Shown here: in pieces, positions 7,463 to 13,462 of the stretch | Layout of the letters: each line of letters starts with the position of its first letter | Numbering within the stretch: position 1 is the stretch's first letter | NCBI GenBank assembly: GCA_019420405.1 | Contig: JAHZHF010000026.1 | Span: forward strand, 1-20,094 | Source: Clostridiales bacterium | GTDB taxonomy: Bacteria; Bacillota; Clostridia; Lachnospirales; Lachnospiraceae | DNA: 20,094 nt | Direction of reading: 5' to 3' | Program-made: the position numbers and the translations under genes | Notes under the pieces: generated by a model | The model's input: the letters and a program-made list of their open reading frames with translations, nothing else | Databases searched by the model: none | Told to the model about the DNA's origin: nothing

Positions 7463-7518
7463 ATATGAGCGGAGCAGCAAAAGCGGAACGGAGATTTGAA
7501 CAGGAAAAATAGACAGAT

Positions 7519-7547
7519 GAATATAGCTGGAAGTGGAGACATAAGAT
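7519..7547 (+). promoter_or_regulatory. sigma-E-like sporulation promoter candidate for the DUF885-spmA unit
   Basis: GAATATA (7519-7525), 14 bases, CATAAGAT (7540-7547). This fits KMATATT-N14-CATACAMT with one and two mismatches and is 27 bases before the start codon at 7575. Having the same geometry as the spmB candidate strengthens both. No good sigma-A promoter is seen in this gap. Confidence 0.45.
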
Positions 7548-7574
7548 AGGAGAAAGAAAGTTTCGGGAGTTTCT

Positions 7575-9371
7575 ATGGAGTTTTTTCGTTCTGGATCAGG
7601 AAAACGGATTCCCAAAAGACAAATTTTAAATAAAGCGGTGAGCGTGAGTATATTATTTACGCTGGTGCTGGCGGCTGCGGCGTCCGGTGGCTGCGGCCTG
7701 ACTGTTTCGAAAGAGACCCCGGATGAGAACGAACGGTTTGGGGCTTACACGGACGAACTGTTCCGGAATGAGATCTCATCGGATACAGTAAGCCTGCACT
7801 ATACGCTGAAAGATCCGGAAGCATACGGAGTCGTGGAGCCGGAGCCGACGTTTGGCAGCATTGTGACGGATGCGGAAATTGTGAAGGCATCTGCGGAAAA
7901 TATGCAGCAGGCGCTTCTGGAATACGATTATGCCAGCCTGGACATAGAGAACCGTCTGATATACGATATCTTGAACTACCGGATGAAGATGATAAAAAAG
8001 CAGGCGGATTATATCTTGTATGAAGAGCCGCTGGGGCGGGTAAGCGGTGTGCAGACCCAGCTTCCTGTCGTACTGTCCGAATACCAGTTTTATGACAGGG
8101 AGGATGCGGATAAATATCTGGCACTTCTGGAGACTACAGGGGAGTACTTTGACAGTCTGATGGAGTTTGAAAGGAAGAAGGCAGAAGCAGGATTGTTTAT
8201 GGCAGACTATGCCCTGGATACAGTGCTCAGCCAGTGTCAGGCATTTCTTGATATGGGAGATGGAAATTATCTCTATTCTACATTTGCAGATCGGATAGAG
8301 GAAGTTGATGAATTGACAGAGAAAGAAAAAAGTGACTATATACAGGATAATGCACGCGCAGTTCAGGATAATGTGATCCCGGCGTATGAAAAGATGATCA
8401 TGGGACTGGAGGAGCTTAGAGGACAGGGGGAGAATGAGAAGGGACTTGGCGGACTGCCGGGGGGCAGGGAGTATTATGAATTGCTGGTGAAACAGTCTGT
8501 AGGTACCTCGCATTCCGTAGAAGAGCTGGAAGATATGACCCGCAGGCAGATCACGGATGATCTGGAAGCCATGGAGCAGGTGCTTGGGATCACTACAGGG
8601 GAAGCGAAGGAAGCGGCAGCAGGCATGGGACAGGAAAATGCGGAACTGATACTGAGTTATCTGGAAGACGGGATCTCAGATACATTTCCGGAAGCGCCGG
8701 GGACGGAGCTGGAGGTAAAATATGTCCCGGAGGCCATGGAGGAACATTTAAGCCCTGCCTTTTACATGATTCCTGCCATTGATAACAGCCAGGAAAATGT
8801 CATTTACATCAACCAGTCTCAGATGGGGGATGACCTGACCCTGTTTACGACGCTGGCTCACGAGGGATATCCGGGGCATCTGTACCAGAATGTGTACTAT
8901 GAAAGCACAGATCCGGCTCCGATCAGAAGTCTGTTTAACTTCGGCGGCTATACGGAAGGGTGGGCCACTTATGCCGAGATGGGAAGCTATTATCTGACGC
9001 CGCTCTCAAAGGAGCAGGCGCTGCTTCTGCAGAAGAACGCATCGATCATACTGGCGCTTTATGCACTGGCTGACATGGGGATCCATTATGAGGGCTGGGA
9101 ACGGATGGATACAATTGCGTTTTTTAAAAATTATGGGATAACGGATTCGGATACTGTGGAGGAGATCTATGAGCTGATCATAGGTTCCCCGGCGAATTAT
9201 CTGAAATACTATATCGGCTATGTGGAGTTTCTCGAATTAAAAAAAGAGTGGATCGAGGAAAAAGGGGAGTCATTTTCCCAGAGAGAATTCCATGAGGCGG
9301 TATTAAATGTGGGGCCAGCTCCTTTTGAGATCGTAGAGGACTATATGTGGGAGATGGCAGGAGCAGATTAA
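7575..9371 (+). CDS. DUF885 family zinc metallopeptidase-like lipoprotein
   Basis: 598-residue exported protein. A basic N-terminus (residues 10-20), a hydrophobic segment (about 21-36) and a cysteine at 40 in ASGGC suggest a lipoprotein signal, although the lipobox lacks the usual Leu at -3. The mature part matches the DUF885 family. It carries the gluzincin-like motif HEGYPGH (His429, Glu430, His435) and, downstream, GGYTEGWATYAE with Glu461 and Glu468 as likely third ligand or acid. The C-terminus has the conserved G-SPANYLKYYIGY stretch (about 541-554). GGGAG lies 5 bases before ATG 7575. spmA follows after 37 bases with its own ribosome site, so the two form one operon. The substrate is unknown; the context and a sigma-E-like promoter suggest a role during sporulation or at the spore envelope, which is inference. 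Confidence 0.85.
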   Translation: MEFFRSGSGKRIPKRQILNKAVSVSILFTLVLAAAASGGCGLTVSKETPDENERFGAYTDELFRNEISSDTVSLHYTLKDPEAYGVVEPEPTFGSIVTDAEIVKASAENMQQALLEYDYASLDIENRLIYDILNYRMKMIKKQADYILYEEPLGRVSGVQTQLPVVLSEYQFYDREDADKYLALLETTGEYFDSLMEFERKKAEAGLFMADYALDTVLSQCQAFLDMGDGNYLYSTFADRIEEVDELTEKEKSDYIQDNARAVQDNVIPAYEKMIMGLEELRGQGENEKGLGGLPGGREYYELLVKQSVGTSHSVEELEDMTRRQITDDLEAMEQVLGITTGEAKEAAAGMGQENAELILSYLEDGISDTFPEAPGTELEVKYVPEAMEEHLSPAFYMIPAIDNSQENVIYINQSQMGDDLTLFTTLAHEGYPGHLYQNVYYESTDPAPIRSLFNFGGYTEGWATYAEMGSYYLTPLSKEQALLLQKNASIILALYALADMGIHYEGWERMDTIAFFKNYGITDSDTVEEIYELIIGSPANYLKYYIGYVEFLELKKEWIEEKGESFSQREFHEAVLNVGPAPFEIVEDYMWEMAGAD

Positions 9372-9408
9372 AAGTCTGTTTATCGGCAGAAAGGCAGGAG
9401 GAAATCGG

Positions 9409-10026
9409 ATGCTTAATTATCTGTGGGCGGGGATGATCCTGGTGGGGATTGTCTTCGGCGCTTTTAACGGGAAGATGCAGGATATTACAAACGCCGCGCT
9501 GGATTCCTCAAAAGAGGCGGTAACGCTGTGCATCACTATGATCGGAGTGATGGCTTTCTGGACCGGGATCATGGAGATCGCTTCGAAAGCCGGAATTATC
9601 CGCATGGCGTCAGAGCGGATGAGACCGCTCATTAAATTTCTTTTTCCGGCATTGCCGGAGGAGCATGGGGCAAATGAACATATAGCTACAAATTTTATCG
9701 CAAATTTTCTGGGGCTGGGGTGGGCCGCAACTCCTGCCGGACTTAAGGCGATGGAAGAACTCGGAAAACTGGAGGACGACAGGAGGGCAGGGAAGGCCCC
9801 GGGCCCGGCCAGAAGGAAAGGCATTGCAGGAAATGAGATGTGTACGTTCCTTATTATAAATATCTCATCGCTGCAGCTCATCCCAATGAATGTGATTGCA
9901 TATAGGAGTCAGTATGGGAGTGTGAATCCGGCGGGGATCATAGGAGCAGGGATTGCGGCAACGATGGTGAGTACCGGAGCGGCGGTGATCTTCTGTAAGA
10001 TGATGGACCGGGGGCGGAGAGCGTGA
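9409..10026 (+). CDS. spmA: spore maturation protein A
   Basis: Membrane protein of 205 residues of the SpmA / nucleoside-recognition family, the usual partner of SpmB. Hydrophobic segments lie near 4-20, 38-56, 84-100, 142-160 and 173-197. The motif NFIANFLGLGWAATPAGLKAM near 90-111 is characteristic. A short charged insertion (about 117-138, DDRRAGKAPGPARRKG) precedes the fourth segment. CAGGAGG at 9396-9401 precedes ATG 9409. The last part of the gene, from residue 148, is repeated at 12208-12314 in a decayed copy. The present 3' end may therefore have been supplied by an integrated element. Confidence 0.92.
   Translation: MLNYLWAGMILVGIVFGAFNGKMQDITNAALDSSKEAVTLCITMIGVMAFWTGIMEIASKAGIIRMASERMRPLIKFLFPALPEEHGANEHIATNFIANFLGLGWAATPAGLKAMEELGKLEDDRRAGKAPGPARRKGIAGNEMCTFLIINISSLQLIPMNVIAYRSQYGSVNPAGIIGAGIAATMVSTGAAVIFCKMMDRGRRA
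9851..10008 (+). repeat. spmA 3' end copy 1 (candidate left attachment site)
   Basis: 9851-9939 matches 12208-12296 with only two substitutions (9913 and 9919). 9991-10008 then matches 12297-12314 after a 51-base gap between two GATC tetramers. This copy is intact and in frame with spmA. Direct repeats of a gene's 3' end on either side of a recombinase gene are typical of site-specific integration. Confidence 0.8.
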
Positions 10027-10041
10027 GTGCTCTCCGCTTTT
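10014..10041 (+). terminator. terminator of the DUF885-spmA operon
   Basis: GCGGAGAGC (10014-10022) pairs perfectly with GCTCTCCGC (10029-10037) around a 6-base loop and is followed by TTTT. The left arm is in the last spmA codons. The decayed spmA copy at 12208-12332 does not have this hairpin. Confidence 0.88.
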
Positions 10042-10064
10042 GTGGTGTTTTTACTAATACATTG

Positions 10065-10093
10065 TTGACATCATAAAAAGTCAATAATAAAAT
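10065..10093 (+). promoter_or_regulatory. strong sigma-A promoter of the recombinase-like gene
   Basis: TTGACA (10065-10070), 17 bases, TAAAAT (10088-10093). Transcription would begin near 10100. An in-frame ATG at 10092 therefore lies within the -10 box, which supports the start at 10131. Confidence 0.75.
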
Positions 10094-10130
10094 GAAAGCG
10101 GGAATTCATTGCGAAAAGGAGATCGGAATA

Positions 10131-11165
10131 ATGTACGATGCATATGTAATGGCTAGGTATAGAGACCAGTTCTATCATGAATGTAGCGATATAGTTGAAA
10201 GAAGTCATGTTTATAGAAATCACATTAACAAGTTTATTGAGTATTTGACTCGACCAGAAGTTAATCTTGCAGATTCCCCCACAATAATAGATAAGCATAC
10301 AGTAGAGGATTGTATTGGCTATTATCATGAAAAAGGAGAAATAAATACAAGGGCAACAATGGAATCTCATTTAGAATCTTTAAAAAAATTTTATATTTAT
10401 TTAAGTGAAACGGGGAAAAGTAAGGATATCTTTGCTAAGATTACTAATTACGGAGAATTTAAGAATAATATAGTGGCAAGATTTGGATTATCAGAATCTA
10501 ATGAGAGAGGATACTACAGTTCGGGAGAAATCAAGGAGTTATTGATTGCTTTAGATAATGCAATAGAGAGCCACAGAGAAAAAAATGCTGGAATACGGGA
10601 GGAAGAACGATATTTACAGAGAATAATCTTACGTTTGTTTATAAAAATTACGTTAATAGCGCCAGCGAAGAGGAGTGTTATTATCAATCTGAAAAAAAGC
10701 GATATAAAAGAGAACTATAAAAGAATATATATAAATAATGTGAATATTAATGTTCCGAACGGATTAACAAGAGATATAAAATATGCAATTGCAGAGGCAC
10801 AAAAGAGAAATAACGTAAATATAAAAGAGGAGGATAATCTTTTTGAATATATTTATAGATATAAAGGGAAGTTCGGTGGGGAAAAACTAAATGCCTGGTT
10901 ATGTAATATTGTTCAAGATTTTGGGATTTTGGATAGAAGTGAAGGCAAGAAAAGTTTAGGTGTTGAACCAATAAGAAATACGGCGATAAAAATGATGGTA
11001 GATAATATGATCAATCCTGTTTTAATTTCTAAAATATCTGGAATTACGCTAGGAATGATAGAGTCTACTTATTATTCGAAAGACTGGACAATAAAATATG
11101 AGGAGGATTTGGATAGAAGTATAAATAGAGCTATTGCTCAAAATGATTACTATTCTTATATTTAG
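10131..11165 (+). CDS. divergent tyrosine recombinase-like protein
   Basis: 344-residue protein with the two-domain plan of phage-type integrases. An N-terminal helical core-binding-like part (about 1-110) contains HINKFIEYL and METHionine-rich helices; a C-terminal catalytic-like part spans about 125-340. Candidate catalytic residues are Arg181 (APAKRSVIINLKKSDI, matching GLRxSELxxLxxxDI), Arg282 in PIRNT (matching HxLRxT) and Tyr314 or Tyr315 in ESTYYSK. The box II histidine position before Arg282 is Glu, and the GH(S/T) motif reads SGITLG, so both histidines of the R-K-H-R-H-Y set appear replaced. AAAAGGAG (10114-10121) sets the start at 10131. The gene is clearly richer in A and T than its neighbours, which suggests transfer. 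It directly follows the spmA end. Whether it still recombines DNA cannot be judged from sequence. Confidence 0.65.
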   Translation: MYDAYVMARYRDQFYHECSDIVERSHVYRNHINKFIEYLTRPEVNLADSPTIIDKHTVEDCIGYYHEKGEINTRATMESHLESLKKFYIYLSETGKSKDIFAKITNYGEFKNNIVARFGLSESNERGYYSSGEIKELLIALDNAIESHREKNAGIREEERYLQRIILRLFIKITLIAPAKRSVIINLKKSDIKENYKRIYINNVNINVPNGLTRDIKYAIAEAQKRNNVNIKEEDNLFEYIYRYKGKFGGEKLNAWLCNIVQDFGILDRSEGKKSLGVEPIRNTAIKMMVDNMINPVLISKISGITLGMIESTYYSKDWTIKYEEDLDRSINRAIAQNDYYSYI

Positions 11166-11268
11166 GAATTAATTATGGAGAGATACATTCTATATGGGTA
11201 TTAGGCTACTTATAATTCGAAGCGGTATAATTAAATCCTAACTTAAAAGAGTGTAAAAAGTGGAAGTG

Positions 11269-11295
11269 AATTGGTCAGATACCTTCTGACCAATT
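11269..11295. terminator. perfect 11-bp hairpin after the recombinase-like gene
   Basis: AATTGGTCAGA (11269-11279) and TCTGACCAATT (11285-11295) are exact inverted copies around a 5-base loop, about 100 bases after the stop codon. The following bases (CTTAAATAG) are only weakly T-rich. It may be a weak terminator of the recombinase unit or a protein-binding palindrome. Confidence 0.5.
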
Positions 11296-11352
11296 CTTAA
11301 ATAGACCTTTTAATGATATGGTGCATTCAAAAATAAAAGGGAAGGTGGCAAT

Positions 11353-12191
11353 ATGGATTCAGTCAATCAGAAATTTTTGCAAGATATTTCAGAATTTATG
11401 AAGAAGAACAGCAAGGAAAAGAACGTGCTGCATATGGTAAGTATTTACTGAAGGAATTATCTGATTATTTGTCAAAAAAATTCGGCAAAGGATTTTCCGT
11501 CACAAATTTGAAGCTGATGCGTATTTCTAATATTGATGAGAGGCATTTTTACGAGATCGAAGCAGCAAAAAACGGATGGAGTCTGTCAGAGATGAAAAGG
11601 CAGTTCGACAGTTCATTGTATGAACGACTTGCATTAAGCAGGAATAAGGATAAAGTGACACGTCTAGCGTCTGAAGGACAGACTATAGAGAATCCAGAGG
11701 ATGCTGTGAAAGATCCGTATGTTTTGGAATTTCTTGGCCTTCCAGAATTACCAGAGTATTCAGAGACAGAACTTGAAACAAAAATTATCGATCATTTGCA
11801 GAAGTTTCTTCTGGAACTTGGAACAGGCTTTGCCTTTATAGGGCGACAGGTACGTTTCACATTTAATGAAGAGCATTTTCGAGTGGACTTGGTCTTCTAT
11901 AATCGTTTGTTGCGCTGCTTTGTGCTCTTTGATTTGAAAATCGGAGAATTAAAACATCAGGACATCGGGCAGATGCAGATGTATGTTAATTACTATGATA
12001 GAAAAATAAAACTTGTGGATGAAAACCCTACGATTGGTATTGTTCTATGTAAGGACAAAAACAATGCTATTGTCGAAATGACACTGCCCGAAAACAACAC
12101 ACAGATATTTGCCAGCAAGTATCAAACAGTTCTGCCAAGCAAAGAAGAGTTGAAAAAGCTGTTGGAAGAGCAGAATAATGAGTTGGATTAA
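11353..12191 (+). pseudogene. broken YhcG/DUF1016 PDDEXK nuclease gene
   Basis: An own start remains: ATG 11353 after GAAGGTGG, reading MDSVNQKFLQDISEF, the usual N-terminus of this family. That frame stops at 11449-11451. The family sequence resumes in another frame from about 11397 (EEEQQGKERAAYGKYLLKELSDY...) and continues to the stop at 12189-12191. The helix and 'GR-IVE' part between them is missing, a deletion that also shifts the frame. A second, in-frame deletion joins NLKLMR directly to ISNIDERHFYEIEA; about 40 residues ending in SWSHYxxLMR normally lie between. The C-terminal nuclease domain looks intact: RVDLVFYNRLLRCFVLFDLKIGELK carries the D...D-K pattern of PDDEXK enzymes. A TTG-started 240-residue fragment (11469-12191) could in principle be made. 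Intact family members are about 340 residues and are of unknown cellular role, often beside mobile elements. Confidence 0.85.
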
Positions 12192-12207
12192 GCGGGAGAC
12201 AAAAGAT

Positions 12208-12332
12208 TTATTATAAATATCTCATCGCTGCAGCTCATCCCAATGAATGTGATTGCATATAGGAGTCAGCATGGGGGTGTGAATCCGGCGGGGATCTTCT
12301 GTAAGATGATGGACAGGGAGTTGATGAACTAA
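12208..12332 (+). pseudogene. decayed copy of the spmA 3' end (candidate right attachment site)
   Basis: 12208-12314 repeats spmA 9851-10008 with two substitutions in the first 89 bases and one 51-base (17-codon) deletion whose ends are GATC repeats. The spmA reading frame stays open through the copy and ends at TAA 12330-12332 with a different tail (REL-MN). It has no start codon or upstream spmA sequence. It fits the original spmA terminus displaced by an insertion of about 2.36 kb. Confidence 0.85.
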
Positions 12333-12376
12333 ATAACTGAACTGTTACAGAGCTATTGCTGATTTGAAAAAAATCC

Positions 12377-12405
12377 TTGCATTTACCTTGCCACTGTGCT
12401 ATTAT
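12377..12405 (+). promoter_or_regulatory. promoter of the tRNA-Glu / tRNA-Cys unit
   Basis: TTGCAT (12377-12382), 17 bases, TATTAT (12400-12405), with TGC directly before the -10 box (extended element). It lies 37 bases upstream of tRNA-Glu. Confidence 0.65.
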
Positions 12406-12441
12406 AAAACACGGTCACTGCAAGTGCAGCGGCCGTATTGT

Positions 12442-12513
12442 GGCCCCGTGGTCAAGCGGTTAAGACATCGCCCTTTCACGGCGGTAACACGGGTTCGATT
12501 CCCGTCGGGGTCA
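12442..12513 (+). tRNA. tRNA-Glu (TTC)
   Basis: A complete 72-base cloverleaf. The acceptor stem is GGCCCCG / CGGGGTC with one G-T pair, the anticodon loop is CTTTCAC (anticodon TTC), the T arm is ACGGG-TTCGATT-CCCGT and the discriminator is A. No CCA is encoded. Confidence 0.96.
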
Positions 12514-12559
12514 TTGCACATAAGCGATCAAAGAACGATCGCTAAGTGCTCATACTCAA

Positions 12560-12631
12560 GGCGCAGTAGCCAAGTGGTAAGGCGTGGGTCTGCAACACCC
12601 TGATTCACGAGTTCAAATCTCGTCTGCGCCT
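12560..12631 (+). tRNA. tRNA-Cys (GCA)
   Basis: A 72-base cloverleaf. The acceptor is GGCGCAG / CTGCGCC, the anticodon loop is CTGCAAC (anticodon GCA), the T arm is ACGAG-TTCAAAT-CTCGT and the discriminator is T, as is typical for cysteine tRNA. No CCA is encoded. The outermost anticodon-stem pair (27-43) is T-T. It is co-transcribed with tRNA-Glu 46 bases upstream. Confidence 0.95.
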
Positions 12632-12639
12632 GTCGAAAA

Positions 12640-12670
12640 CCCGGGAAATTAATTTTCCCGGGCTTTTTTT
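12640..12670 (+). terminator. terminator of the tRNA-Glu / tRNA-Cys unit
   Basis: CCCGGGAAA (12640-12648) pairs with TTTCCCGGG (12654-12662) and is followed by C and seven T. It sits 8 bases after tRNA-Cys. Confidence 0.93.
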
Positions 12671-12804
12671 ATTTCATAGGAAACTGCGTTCCCTATGAAA
12701 TAAAAACCCTCCGGGCGGGATGCGCACGCCGCAACAGGGATATTTTACCGCTTTGCGGCATTGCGGCGGCGCATAAAGTGTTCAAGCCCCTCAAAATTGA
12801 GGGG
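12671..12804. repeat. structured non-coding region with three successive hairpins
   Basis: No gene is seen between 12632 and 13067. Hairpin 1: ATTTCATAGG (12671-12680) with CCTATGAAAT (12692-12701). Hairpin 2: TGCGC-a-CGCCGCAA (12721-12734) with TTGCGGCG-GCGCA (12761-12773), 13 pairs and one bulge, with a nested CCGC-TTT-GCGG at 12748-12758. Hairpin 3: CCCCTCA (12787-12793) with TGAGGGG (12798-12804). It looks like an intergenic palindromic repeat element or a structured RNA. It directly follows a strong terminator, so if transcribed it needs its own promoter, or it is read from the other strand. Confidence 0.6.
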
Positions 12805-13000
12805 AGGGGGGAAGCGACTGCATTTCCGGTCTTCGGCAGAGTGAGCTGTTACGATAGAATTAATATTTTTGAAACAAAATCCTGACAATTTAGAAAAAAT
12901 GTCCCGTTATATTCAGTGCATTAGTTGATCAGTACACAGTTGTAGGAAGAAATATGGAAGTGGCATATGATATATGGAATCCGGAAATCGGCATGACGGA

Positions 13001-13009
13001 TGGTATAAT
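13001..13009 (+). promoter_or_regulatory. extended -10 promoter candidate for the 88-residue gene
   Basis: TGGTATAAT is a perfect TGn-TATAAT element 58 bases before ATG 13068. No clear -35 box is seen. It lies inside the longer frame opening at 12954, which argues for the shorter start. Confidence 0.5.
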
Positions 13010-13067
13010 TTCCAGATTTTTAAGACGAGTGTCAGAAAGGAGCCCCAAGAAGAGGAGGAGCTTTGTC

Positions 13068-13334
13068 ATGAAAGAGATGTATGCGCGGGATTACCGGATT
13101 TACGAAGAGCGTGCTCAGGTTGAGATCAGGGACGGGTTTAATTCTAATCTGGTAGCGCAGTATTACGAAGACAGAAATAAGGTTATTATCTATATCCCCC
13201 GTGGATGGGAAAAAGAAATTATCGTAGAAGTCGGGGAGGGCAATATATTTTGTCAGCAGCAGGTGCCATATCAGGGACTCAGGCTGTCGGTGTCAGAGGG
13301 AGCGGTCTTCCGCGGACAGAAAGCATATGCATAA
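13068..13334 (+). CDS. unknown 88-residue protein
   Basis: I do not recognise this protein. From ATG 13068 it is 88 residues, soluble, without signal peptide or membrane segment. It is rich in alternating hydrophobic and polar residues (KVIIYIPRGWEKEIIVEV, LRLSVSEGAVF), which suggests a small beta-rich fold. There is one cysteine, in NIFCQQQ. GGAGGAG at 13054-13060 is an excellent ribosome site 7 bases before this ATG. The same frame is open from 12954, but that start has a poorer site and would lie upstream of the promoter candidate. The next gene starts 128 bases later, in the same direction, with its own promoter candidate. Real coding status is likely but not certain. Confidence 0.6.
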   Translation: MKEMYARDYRIYEERAQVEIRDGFNSNLVAQYYEDRNKVIIYIPRGWEKEIIVEVGEGNIFCQQQVPYQGLRLSVSEGAVFRGQKAYA

Positions 13335-13372
13335 ATAAAATACCTGCCGTGATGGGAAAACATCCCCCACCT

Positions 13373-13400
13373 TGCGTTTTCTCGGCTCTCCTTTTATACT
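13373..13400 (+). promoter_or_regulatory. promoter candidate for the DUF975-CmpB fusion gene
   Basis: TTGCGT (13373-13378), 16 bases, TATACT (13395-13400), 62 bases upstream of ATG 13463. Confidence 0.45.
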
Positions 13401-13462
13401 GTTACTGTATGAAAGCATCGCCGGCCATCTCGTCAGAAGATCCGGCATTGGAGGAGCATAAA

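Noticed and set aside
10092..10130. Upstream ATG for the recombinase-like gene
   Set aside because: It falls in the -10 box of a TTGACA-17-TAAAAT promoter; ATG 10131 has AAAAGGAG ahead.
12364..12603. 79-codon plus-strand frame
   Set aside because: It runs through the tRNA promoter, tRNA-Glu and tRNA-Cys, so it is not coding.
12442..12631. tRNA-Glu or tRNA-Cys as the integration site of the neighbouring insert
   Set aside because: No duplicated tRNA 3' end is seen; the duplicated sequence belongs to spmA.
12954..13067. 38-codon N-terminal extension of the 88-residue protein
   Set aside because: Poor ribosome site, and an extended -10 box lies inside it; the start at 13068 has GGAGGAG.
13205..13462. 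86-codon N-terminal extension of the fused membrane protein
   Set aside because: It overlaps the preceding gene in another frame, has no ribosome site, and ATG 13463 fits the DUF975 start.
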